Of a DNA stretch of 64,000 nt, positions 26,901 through 38,900 are shown one piece after another; the first letter of the stretch is position 1, and every line of letters starts with the position of its first letter. The translations under genes were made by a program, and so were the position numbers. Below the pieces are notes generated by a model. That model worked only from the letters and a program-made list of their open reading frames with translations. It had not been told where the DNA came from and made no database searches. The stretch is from Pogonophryne albipinna (lineage: Eukaryota; Chordata; Actinopteri; Perciformes; Artedidraconidae): assembly GCA_028583405.1 (NCBI GenBank), contig JAPTMU010000275.1:50001-114000 (forward strand). The letters are read 5' to 3'.

Positions 26901-29900
26901 CCTCCAGCCCTGTATGGGGCTGATTGCGCACCATGTCTCCCGAGTCCCTCAGGAGCATGGGAAAACACAAGTGCTTTATGTCCAGGGGGGGGGGGTCAGA
27001 CACCTGCTGACCCACAGCAACCCCCCCTCTCACCAGTCATGCGTTGCCTCGGCAAGCACAGACGACGAGAAGGAGCCAGACATGTCCAGGAGATAACATT
27101 TTATGAAGGAGCCTGGCGTAGACCAAGACGCCGACGTGCATATATCTTCTACACTCACGCTGCTGAATAAGGCTGTTTGACACAGCCCGTGTAGAATGCG
27201 CACGGACCCCAGTGGGGAGGGCTCTCTCCGCCCGTCCATAGGCATGTGTAATGCACCCGCATAGCCATCCTGTTAGGCGCTTCTTGGAGAGAGCTTTTCT
27301 AGCCACACCATCCCCAAAGCACACAAACAGCTGTTCAGTGCGTCTAATGGCAGCCGTGCGCTCTACATAACATGCTAGCGCACGCACTGGGCAGAGGAGG
27401 TGCAATTTAGCCTCCCTGGCCTCAATATGGGGTGGAAGATTAAAGCCACCTAACTGAATAGCCCTTGACCTGAACGAACTCCTTAGGCTCTTAGGAGTAA
27501 AGGAGGGGTTCGGTCTGAGTGTCGCCCTGCTACGGTCACCCCGGATCAAAAGGCAGCTTGGGTGCACCGATAGAGCGGTCAGCTCGGACACTCTTTTGGC
27601 CGAAGTCAAGGCAAGTAGCAATGCTGTCTTCCATGACAGTGCTTTCAGGGAGGAGAGCTCCAGGGGCTCAAATGGTTCTGTGACCAGAGCCTCGAGCACC
27701 AACGGCAGGTCCCACTGTGGGGCGGAGGCGTGCACTACTGGGCGTTGCCTCCTGACCCCCTGCAAAAACCGCGACATAAGCGGCTGACTGAAGGCTGACC
27801 TGCCTCCAAATCCCTCATGGCAGGACGAAATGGCTGCTGCATACACCTTAATTGTGGAATGAGCCAGCCCCCTGTCCACCAGTATCTGTAAGTAGGTAAG
27901 AATAGAGCCCAGCGTGCATGACAGAGGCTCTAGACTCCTTCCTTCACACCATCACCGGAATCCCGCCCACTTTGGCCCGTAACAGGCTGTGGTGGATTCT
28001 GCTCCTGCTGCTTGGATAGTCTGAATAACGTTGTCAGACAGCCCCACCTGTCTCAGCCTGTCTCTCTCAGGAGCCAAGCCTGGAGAGGTTGGCCCAGAGT
28101 GGGTAACGCCCCTATTGCCCCTGCTTCCTGAGACAGCGCTCCCCAGACCTGAGGAATAGCCCAGGGCTGGCCCACCATCATCTGTGTTACCCCGCGTACC
28201 ACGGCGCCAGGCGGCGATCTGGGGCCACTAGGATGACTGACAGCTGCTCCCGCCTCACCCTATCCAGAAGGGGGGGGATAAGGTGCAGCAGTGGAAAGGC
28301 GTAAAGCAGCTTCCTTGGCCATGGCTCGTGTGCAAATGCGTCCACCCCCAAGGGCGGATTGTCCCACCGGGCCAGGGAGAACCACAGGGCACAGTGGCTG
28401 TTGCGCCGATTGGCGAACAGGTCCACCTCTGCTCTCCCGAACTGAGTCCAGAACTGCTTCACCACCTTCGGGTGAAGCCTCCACTCGTCTGGCAGGGGTC
28501 CGCCTCTTGACATGTGGTCGGCCCCCCCGTTCTCCCGTCCCGGGATGTGCAGGGCCCTTAGAGACAACACAATCTGTGAAACCCACAACCACAGGTTCTC
28601 TGCCGCGGTCAACAAGGCTATTGAGCGGACTCCGCCTTGCCTGTTGATGTACGCTACTGTGGTGCGGTTGTCGCTCCTCACTAGCACATGTTTGCCCTGT
28701 ATTAAGGGTTTGAAGTGCTGTCGGACCAGCATCACTGCTTGCAGCTCCAGGAGGTTGCTGTGCCGAGCCTCTGTCAGAGGCCAGCAACCACCTACAGCTC
28801 TCTCTAGGCACGTCCCCCCCCATCCTGTCACTGAAGCGTCTGTAAAGACTGTGATATAGGAGGTCACTTGCCCCAGTGGAGCTCCCCTCCGCAGATTCTC
28901 TGGGGACCCCCAGAATCGGAGGTTGCTCTCTACTGAGGGGGGGATGATCACCAGACGTCGTTTGTGTCTTGAGATCTAAACGAAGGCCGGTAAGCCACCT
29001 CTGTATGCGACGTGCATGGAGAAGTCCGAGTGGCACTACGGAGTGAGCAGCCGTCATGAGACCCAAAGTCTGCATGATGATCAAAGCTGTCACCGTCGCC
29101 CCCTGACACAGCCTGCAGACTGCCCGCAGCAGGGATGCCTGTCTGCTTTCTGTCAGGGTGGCACGTAGTCTGCCTGCATCGAGCATCACCCCCAGATATT
29201 CTACCTGCTGGTGAGGTATGGGGGAGCTCTTCTTCCAATTGACCGCAACTCTTTTTCAACCCAACTTGGTTAGGTGTAGGATCAATTGGGCTGTGTGAAA
29301 CATTGCCCATTCCCTGGACCTGGCCATGACTATGAGGTCGCCCAGATAAAAGAACACCCTCATGTCATGGTCCCGCAGCGGTTGCAGCGCCGTAGCGTGC
29401 GTGGGGATAGGGAGTAGCCGAACGTCAGTCTGTTGTACTCGTAGGCTACCCCCTGGAAGGCAAAACGCAAATACTTTCTGTGTTCTGTGCAATTTCGCCA
29501 TGAAAGTAAGCGTTCTTCAGGTCGATGGTTGTGAACCAATCGCCTGGCTGCACCAGTCCCAGTAACTGTTTCATAGTTAACATATGGAACTTCTTGCATG
29601 CAATGTGCTGGTGCAGGCATTTGAAGATCCAGAATGGGCCTGAATTCTCCTGTCTTCTTGGGAACCAGGAAGTACAGGGAATAGTGCACCTTCTCTCTGA
29701 CTTGAGACAGACATGCCGAGAGGAAACCTATCTCCTCCTGGGATGACAGATTTGCCTCTCTCATGCCTCTGAACGGAGGAGGGATGCTGCAAAACTGGAG
29801 TGAATAACCCAGTCTCAGTGTCCTGTCTGTCCGCCCTGTTAATACACCACTGATTTTCCATTCCCCATAACATTGTGTTAGGGGATGTGCAATCAGCTGC

Positions 29901-32900
29901 AGAGCCGCAGCTATGAGGCTGTGGTACTCTCTGGTGGCCCACTCCGCCGTCAAACCCTCCATAAAAGGAAGTTTGACCCATGGGGGGCTGACACAGAAAG
30001 GGCCGTTTTTCTATAATGCAGTTTCCACTCAGAGAACAAAACGGCCGATTTTTCACTGAGGTCCCTGAACACACAACGGCACGCACCGTGAGAGCGCTTG
30101 CTCCGCCATAATGCTGTTTTCTCTCAGAGAGAAAGAGGCATTAATCTGAGCTTCTTCTGTCCATGAACGCACCGCGGCCCGCTCTCGGGGGGGGCGGGGG
30201 GTCGTCATCATGCCGTCTCTTTGAAACGGACATTATGGGGAAATATGGAATGTGGAGAGAGATGACTCTTACTCTGGGATAAATGCACTCGTTTTTACTG
30301 AATGCATTTTACACACACATATCACTCTAGAACTAGAGTTACACTACGTAACCCACTGTTCTTCTGCGGAGGTCCCTGAACGCACCGCGGCCACTCTCAC
30401 GGGGGCCGCGCCTCATAATGGGTGTCCAATTAACATCGTATGAAAACGGCCTTGCCGATCTCAACGAGACATTATGGGAAAATGTGGAATTGCCATAGTG
30501 CCATAGTTTTTACTAAATGCATTTTTCACACACACATCACTCTAGAACTAGGGTTACAATACGTAACCCACCGTTCATGCAACAGGGCCTCTTTTCGACT
30601 TCCTGTTGAAAGGAAACCTATCTCCTCCCGTGATGATAGATTTGACTCTCTATTGCCCCTGAATGGAGGAGGGACGCTGCAAAGCTTGAGTGAGTAACCC
30701 AGTCTCAGCAGACCCTGCGGCAGACATACATCTCTGGGCGGGCATTTGATTTACCAGGGCGGACCCACCACGACACTTACATTTCCCGGGAAATCTGAAT
30801 TGTCAACGGGGGGGGGGGACTGTTAGATGCTCGCGATTTGTCAACGGGGGGGAGGAGGGAGGCGCTCGTGAATTGTTGAAAGAGAGGGGTTTTAGGTTGC
30901 CATAAGGCTGTTGACGGTCTTATGTATCCATTGGTTGGTTTTGTGGCACATTTGTAACGCTGTGCCAACTTGGGCAAGCACGCAGGCAAACTTGAGCGCA
31001 CACAGGGTGGAGAGGTGGAGTGAGGTTGAGCGATGGAGAGAAAGGGAGAGAGAGAGAGATTGAGCGAGGCAGAGAGCCTGTGCAGCGGTCTGCTTGCGCA
31101 CAGAGCAGGAGTTTGTGAGAGAGCCGGCTTGAGAGTAAATTTCTCTTCAAAATATAAATGATTGCCAGCTGACTTGCTTGCTCGTTGGTAACGTAGGCCT
31201 AACTGATTTCTTCTAATGTGCCTGCATCTGGCGCTGAGTTGCCAGATTCCTTTCGTGAACCACTAGCAAGAGTAAACTAACTGACAGGCTGCTGTGCCGC
31301 ATCTCACTCAAAAACCCACACGACTCAACCCAGCGAAAAACCAGACTTGCGCGCAGCCTTTCATTCAGAATTTCCTAGCAAAATAAAAAAATGATATTAA
31401 ACTAATACAAAAATAAATATTAGGACAAAGCCCTACAAATAACAACAATAAACATAATAATAAAACAATAAAAATGTGGTATTCAGCCCTGATTAAAACA
31501 GCGGGCCCAAATCCTGGATGGGCGGGCCCGGCCCCATGGGGCCCGCCCATGACGCCGGGTCTGAGTCTCAGTGTCCTGCCCCTCTACTCTGTCAGTACAC
31601 CGCTTTTGTGGGGCTTCCATTCCCCACAAAACTGTGTTCAGGGGACATGCCAGCAGCTGTGGAGCCAAAGCTAAGAAGCTGTAGTATTCTCTGGTGGCCT
31701 ACTCCGCTGCCAAACCTTTCCATAAGAAGGGAGTTTTGGCATGGGGGCTGACACAGAAAAGGGCCGATTTTCTACTGAGGTCCTTGAACGCACCGCGGCA
31801 CGCTCCCGTGGGGCCGTGGCTCTGTCCTAATGCCGTCTCTTTGAAACGGACATTATGGGGAAAAGTGGAAATGTGGAGAGATGACTCTTACTCTGGGATA
31901 AATGCAATCGTTTTCACTGAATGCGTTTCTCACACACACACATCACTCTCTCTTGAACCCGCACAGTGTTTTGACAGCACTTCGGTTTATTCCACTCACG
32001 TGCACGCGCCCACCTGCTGGCTCCTATACTGGAGTTTACAGAGGGGGCGGGGAGTGTGGGACAGTGTTATTTCCTCTGGGGATGAGCAAGAAGCAGCCAC
32101 GCTGCGACTACTCCTCACCCACGTAACCAAGGAGATCGATCCAAAGAGCCCTTCCGTAAACACGGGGGCTCCCGGCCCGGGAGATCAACAACACGGTCCT
32201 TTTGGAAAGTGCCATGCGGCGTGATCCCTCACCGGGATATCACACGGCAGACAACCGCGGCGGCCACGATCAAGCTACAAATAATCGCTCTGATCTGGTG
32301 AGGTGGGGGCATCTCCAGCAATGAGCGAGATGCCCAACACACCCGTGTTTATTTGCAGTCGCCTTGTCACGCGGTAGCGTGGCAGAGCTGTTTTCAGCTC
32401 CCTGCCCAGCCTGCTGCCCGCTGGGAGCAGCTGCGCTCTGCCGCCATGGTCATCACCTAGGGCGGTGGACCTCCATGGACCGGACCCGGAAGTGCCCGAC
32501 AACGGCAAACGGAGCCATCCGCCCCGCTGGAATGGCGACGTGAATGGCACCGCCTCGGCCATATCCTGGTCCCCCAAACACTCTAAGCAGAGGTGGTGGA
32601 GACCGGCGCCCGCGATCAAACCAGGGCAGGTGCATGGCCGAGCTTCCAGTAATGGTGAGTCCATTTTTCCTTCTAATCTTCGTTCGTTTAACTCTTCGGT
32701 TGTCAGCTCGTCTGAAGAGAAAAAGGATAGTGGGCGGCGGGTGTAGCCGCCTTTATATACTGTGGGCCTGCGCGCGCATTCAGGTAGGCTCGCCCCAATT
32801 GGCCGGCTAGGTGAAAGCACGCACAGCATGATAGAGAGTAGTACCCATAGAGTCCAGTAGAGGGCGGAGCCTGTGTGAAATATAACAGAGAGTTAGCGTT

Positions 32901-35900
32901 GAGTTAGCACTGCTAGCAGCTGAGCATGCTGTGGACTGACCAATCACAGTTTAAATCTCTTTAATATTACAGTGAGGAGACTGCAGAGGGCCCAAAGAAA
33001 AACTAACTCAGTATTTAGAGCTGCATTGCATCGTATGCTTCAATAATGATGTCATGCAACACATCGACTAAATGGATGTTTTATAATTTCATTCTTCTTC
33101 TTTTGAAACAGATTTGGTGCCTGAATTATACTGTTGCTATATTTGTTAGACTAGTTTAATAAAGCTGCTTTATAACTCTTGAACGCTAGTGAATAGTATA
33201 AAGTGCTAATCATTATATAAGTGTATTTGTTAACACTAGATGTCTTTACCATCCTCTGTCTCACTGTGTGGCAGGTGGAGCTGGCAGACGGCAGCTTCAT
33301 CAGAACTCTTCACGTCGAACAGCGGTCCTGCTGCCTTCTTGCCAGCTGATTGGAGGAAGCTCTCCTCCCAAGGGACCGTCCTGTACAGAAGCTCCGCCTC
33401 CTGAGCCATGACGAACACCAGGCCAGTCGAAGCACACTGGAACTCACCTGGACCAGGACACCTGAACCTGTAGACACACAGAAGGGACAAGTTACTACAC
33501 CAAGCCTTCACTGGCCTGTGTTCTGACTGACAGGTGTTCATCCAGCTGGAGTCTGACCTGGAGGAGGGTTTGTTGAAAGATCTGAAACACCAGATGATTA
33601 CAGGAACATCACTGAAGATGTATCCACATGCATCACAATGTGTGTGTGTAAACACATTTTCATTAAATTAACAAAATGTCTAGTCCAGCGAGGATCTAGA
33701 CTGGCACAAGAAAACAATCCTACACACACAGAGGCATTATTTTATTTACGTCTGTTGGAAAGAGATTGGATGCAATACCTCAAGATGAAAGACATGAAAT
33801 CAAACACAATTAAATGAATATATATTTTTAATGTGTTTAAAATAATGTTTGGTCATGTTATAGGATTACCTGTATGAAGACTCAGTTGTGTGTTCAGGTG
33901 AGAAGGATTCAGGAGCCTGGAACAAACAAAGGTAGTTATTTTAATAGAAATCAAGTTAAGTTCTAGCTTCATGAAACCAAACCACAATTCCACAACATAT
34001 TCAGACCAATTTGAAAAATGCAAATGAGTCTGGATCATCTGAGTTCATCGTCAATTTCAAACGGGTTATTAACGGGTTAACATGTCACAGCAGTACCAGC
34101 CAATCACAGCACAGTATTACCAGCCAATCACAGCACAGTATTACCAGCCAATCACAGCACAGTATCACCAGCCAATCACAGCACAGTAGTATCAGCCAAT
34201 CACAGCACAGTATTACCAGCCAATCACAGTAACAGCCCATTGATATTGTTTAGGTTTCTAGATAAATTGCGAGCATTAAACTTGACAGCCCTAATAAATG
34301 AAATAAATATACTCCACTCTGTACAACTGCTCCTTTCTCACCTTTCTGTCTGTCTTCACTTCCTGTTCCACATCGGAGTCACCTGATGGAGAGAGGTGGT
34401 GACAGAGAACAATAATAATAAAGCAATAATAATAATTATTGTACTATAAATATATTTTAAGATCAGATTTAATGTACAATAGTTTGATGAATGGAGGATA
34501 TGGTTTCAGTACTCACAGGTCTTCTGGATCTTGGCTCTGATCGTCTCACCATGTCTCCTGCAGGGATGAACAGAATCCAACAATGTTGGATCAAGTTTAA
34601 AATAAGTGTTTGTTCTTTGAGTTAGTCAGCTTCAGAGTCCTGACTGATCTCATGCTTTACATCCCATCATATCTTCTCTGCAAACACTATGACTGACTGC
34701 CACAGCTCTCAGCTGCATCACAGGAAGTAAATGCTCATTAGGCTAGAAACTAAAAACATGACAGGAAACAAAACAGAAAACCTTTTCCACTCTTCTGTAA
34801 AATCCAATATGTCTGTTAGAAAGTTGCTAACTAACTAAATTTGGTTTTGCATTTTCAGCTTACAATCTATAGTTGATGGAAGAATGAAAGAGCCTGCAGT
34901 CAGTGGTAACATCACTGATCTGTTGTGATTCCCCAGTGAGAGAAACACCTCCCTGTGTTTAATACAATACTGCTGAACCAGCAGAGACCCCGTACTGACC
35001 TGAGAGTCTCCAGTCTGCAGTCTGGACTCTCCAGAAGATCTCTCAGCAGCTCCACTCCTGAATCCTGCAGAGCGTTCTCACTCAGGTCCAGATCTCTCAG
35101 ATGGATGTTGGACTTCAGAGCTGAGGCCAGAGCAGCACAGCTGATCTCTGACAAACTGCAGCCCCTCAGTCTGAATAAAGAAAACATGATGAGGATAAAA
35201 ATCTGTTTATAATCCAATCAGATGTTCAGGTTTATTAAGTGTAGCTCAACATTCCTGTCTCCTAATCAATGAGCTTTTCCCTGAATTACAGTGACTGTCA
35301 TTCTGTTATTGTGGATCATCATAATATCAGCCTTCTGTTTATTATCTGTGAAAACATTGAAATCAATGGGAAGCAAGAAAAACATGTATGCTTCAGAGAT
35401 CAATGTAAAACTAATATTAGTTCAGATGAACTTCTTTATTCAGATGTGACCATTTACTAAAGACAACATACATTTACTTTAACAACTAACAGTGGCTATC
35501 TAACATATATATTTGAAGAAACAGTCAACTTTTATGACTGCAGACTAAATGTAGTACAAGAAAAATAGGAAAATGAACAAAAGGACTGTGGCAGTGGGGT
35601 GTGGTTAGAGCGCCGGCTGCTGGAGGGATGGGGCTGGCTCCAGACAGCTGGACAAGGATCAGGTAACCAGGTGAACAGTAAAGCATATCAGTAACCTGGT
35701 TCTTGTCTCTTGGTCTGGGTCCTGGGGGCAGAATGACTTGCCCCAAGAAAGCCTGTCACTGGCAGCAGTGTTCTGTCTGTTTCCTAAAGTATTGATGTAT
35801 TGTTTGCAAGCTGTGACCAGTCAATAAAGCTTTCTTTTAAGCAAGTACAAGGTTAATGAAACACATGAGATCTCCAGCAGTAACAGAGAGTCAGTGAACT

Positions 35901-38900
35901 GACCCGAGAGCCTCCAGTCTGCAGTCTGGACTCTCCAGAAGATCTCTCAGCAGCTCCACTCCTGAATCCTGCAGATAGTTCTGACTCAGGTCCAGATCTC
36001 TCAGATGGATGTTGGACTTCAGAGCTGAGGCCAGAGCAGCACAGCTGATCTCTGACAAACTGCAGCTCCTCAGTCTGAATAAAGAAAACATGATGAGGAT
36101 AAAAATCTGTTTATAATCCAATCAGATGTTCAGGTTTATTAAGTGTAGCTCAACATTCCTGTCTCCTAATCAATGAGCTTTTCCCTGAATTACAGTGACT
36201 GTCTTTCTGTTATTGTGGATCATCATAATATCAGCCTTCTGTTTATTATCTGTGAAAACATTGAAATCAATGGGAAGCAAGAAAAACATGTATGCTTCAG
36301 AGATCAATGTAAAACTAATATTAGTTCAGATGAACTTCTTTATTCAGATGTGACCATTTACTAAAGACAACATACATTTACTTTAACAACTAACAGTGGC
36401 TATCTAACATATATATTTGAAGAAACAGTCAACTTTTATGACTGCAGACTAAATGTAGTACAAGAAAAATAAGAATATGAACAAAAGGACTGTGGCAGTG
36501 GGGTGTGGTTAGAGCGCCGGCTGCTGGAGGGATGGGGCTGGCTCCAGACAGCTGGACAAGGATCAGGTAACCAGGTGAACAGTAAAGCATATCAGTAACC
36601 TGGTTCTTGTCTCTTGGTCTGGGTCCTGGGGGCAGAATGACTTGCCCCAAGAAAGCCTGTCACTGGCAGCAGTGTTCTGTCTGTTTCCTAAAGTATTGAT
36701 GTATTGTTTGCAAGCTGTGACCAGTCAATAAAGCTTTCTTTTAAGCAAGTACAAGGTTAATGAAACACATGAGATCTCCAGCAGTAACAGAGAGTCAGTG
36801 AACTGACCCGAGAGCCTCCAGTCTGCAGTCTGGACTCTCCAGAAGATCTCTCAGCAGCTCCACTCCTGAATCCTGCAGATAGTTCTGACTCAGGTCCAGA
36901 TCTCTCAGATGGATGTTGGACTTCAGAGCTGAGGCCAGAGCAGAACAGCTGATCTCTGACAACCTGCAGTCACTCAGTCTGAATAAAGAACACATGATGT
37001 AACTTTAGAAAACAATGTTCCTGTTTGAAATAACTCCAGGTTTAATAATCTGCTCAGAGCTGAAGAAGGTCAGAAAGTGGAAACTCCAAACAGGTTAAAA
37101 ACTGTGAGATACAGAAAGAGGGAAAGAGCTCTCATTAATATTAAAGACAACGTGCTTCTACTTCAATAAAACGAGGAGACTTCACATCTGAGACTCTGCT
37201 CCATCTACACTAACTCATGATGTGCAGCCAGACAAATACAAACCACAGAAACTGATTCAACTCAAGATCACAACGTTTACAAAGATCACAATTCAGGATG
37301 AATTTTAAATGTGAAGAAAAACATCCAGAATATGTATTTTAGGAACAGTGGAGTCATCAAATCACAGCATCTTCAGAGTGAACTATTCAGTCAGTATCAG
37401 CATCATGTAGCTTCAGGAACATGTTGGAAACAGCAACAACTGAACATACATGTTAGTGTTGGATAGTTTTATTATAACTATTTAATTAATGTATTTGATA
37501 TCATTTGTTAAAATCATGATGGAGAATACAAGATGAATTTCAGCTGTTTAAAAGGTTCAGAGTGAATTCTGCAGTGAAGGTTTTGTTGTTATATTTAAAT
37601 GTAAAGATCAACATTGCATTATGCAACTGTAGCATTAAGAGGCTCAGTGAGGATCAGAGTGATATCAGCCTGATGTCTGCAGCTCAGAGTCAACACAACT
37701 CTCACAGATTCATCTCAGCACACAAGTTAAAGATGGAGAACTGACCTGAGAGTCTCCAGTCTGCAGTCTGGACTCTCCAGAAGATCTCTCAGCAGCTCCA
37801 CTCCTGAATCCTGCAGAGCGTTGACACTCAGGTCCAGAACTCTCAGATGGATGTTGGACTTCAGAGCTGAGATCAGAGCAGCACAGCTGATCTCTGACAA
37901 CCTGCAGTTTATCAGACTGAATAAAGAAAACTTGATGGAACTTTAGAAAACAATGTTCCTGTTTGAAATAACTCAATGTTTAATAATCTGATCACAGCTG
38001 AACAATGTTTTAACGTCAGCAATGATGTAGAAACAAATCCCTGATAATCTGGAACTCTCTGCAGCAGTTTCTCTCATCAGATGTTTAACAACTCGTTCCT
38101 CTCCCTCACAGCTCATCAGTACTGACAGCAAGGCAAGGCAAGTTTATTTATATAGCACTTTTCAACACAAGGCAATTCAAAGTGCTTTACAAAAATAATG
38201 AAAGACATTAAGAAAATGGCATTTAAAACCAGTCATTAAAAAGAAAAGCTAATAAAATAAACATTAAAAGAAAAAATACATGGATAAAAGTTACAGTGCA
38301 GTCTAAGATGTGAATAGTTCAATTAAAAGCAGCGACAAAAAGAAAAGTCTTCAGCCTGGATTTAAAAGTAGTCAGAGTTGCAGCGGACCTGCAGGTTTCT
38401 GGGAGTTTGTTCCAGATGTTTGGAGCATAATAACTGAATGCTGCTTCTCCATGTTTAGTTCTGACTCTGGGGACAGAAAGCTGACCAGTCCCTGAAGACC
38501 TGAGAGATCTGGATGGTTCATCATTTAGCAGGAGGTCAGAAATGTATTTTGGGCCTAAACCATTCAGTGCTTTATAAACCAGCAGCAGTATTTTGAAATC
38601 TATTCTTTGACACACAGGTAGCCAGTGTAAAGACTTCAGAACAGGAGTGATCCACTTTCTTAGTGTCAGTGAGGACTCGAGCAGCGGCGTTCTGAATCAG
38701 CTGCAGCTTTCTAATAGATTTTTTAGTGAGACCTGTGAAGACACCATTGCAGTAGTCGAGTCTACTGAAGATAAAAGCATGGACAAGTTTTTCCAAATCC
38801 TGCTGTGACATTAGTCTTTTAATCCTAGATATATTCTTTAGGTGATAGTAGGCTGATTTAGTAACTGTTTTAATGTGACTGTTGAAACTCAGGTCAGAGT

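Larger units (their letters stand above)
26202..32886 (-). mobile_element. DIRS-type tyrosine-recombinase retrotransposon
   Basis: Inverted terminal repeats: about 26230-26403 pairs with about 32725-32886 (for example 'ccgcccactatcc' against 'ggatagtgggcgg'). An internal complementary region at 26440-26560 contains the complement of the left end followed by sequence like the other end, the hallmark DIRS arrangement that allows a circular intermediate. On the minus strand, in order, are gag-like DNA, RT, RNase H, tyrosine recombinase. A hAT MITE and a partial internal duplication interrupt the first third. No target duplication, as expected for DIRS. It occupies an NLRP1-like intron. Confidence 0.9.
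35000..36807 (-). repeat. 904-bp tandem duplication of an LRR exon and its intron
   Basis: 35000-35903 and 35904-36807 each hold one 171-bp LRR exon and a 733-bp intron. The introns differ at only a handful of positions (for example tgtcattctg/tgtctttctg, taggaaaatg/taagaatatg). Confidence 0.95.

Noticed and set aside
34080..34235. Regularly spaced repeats that could look like a CRISPR array
   Set aside because: Units are contiguous with no unique spacers, and the context is a vertebrate intron. It is a minisatellite.
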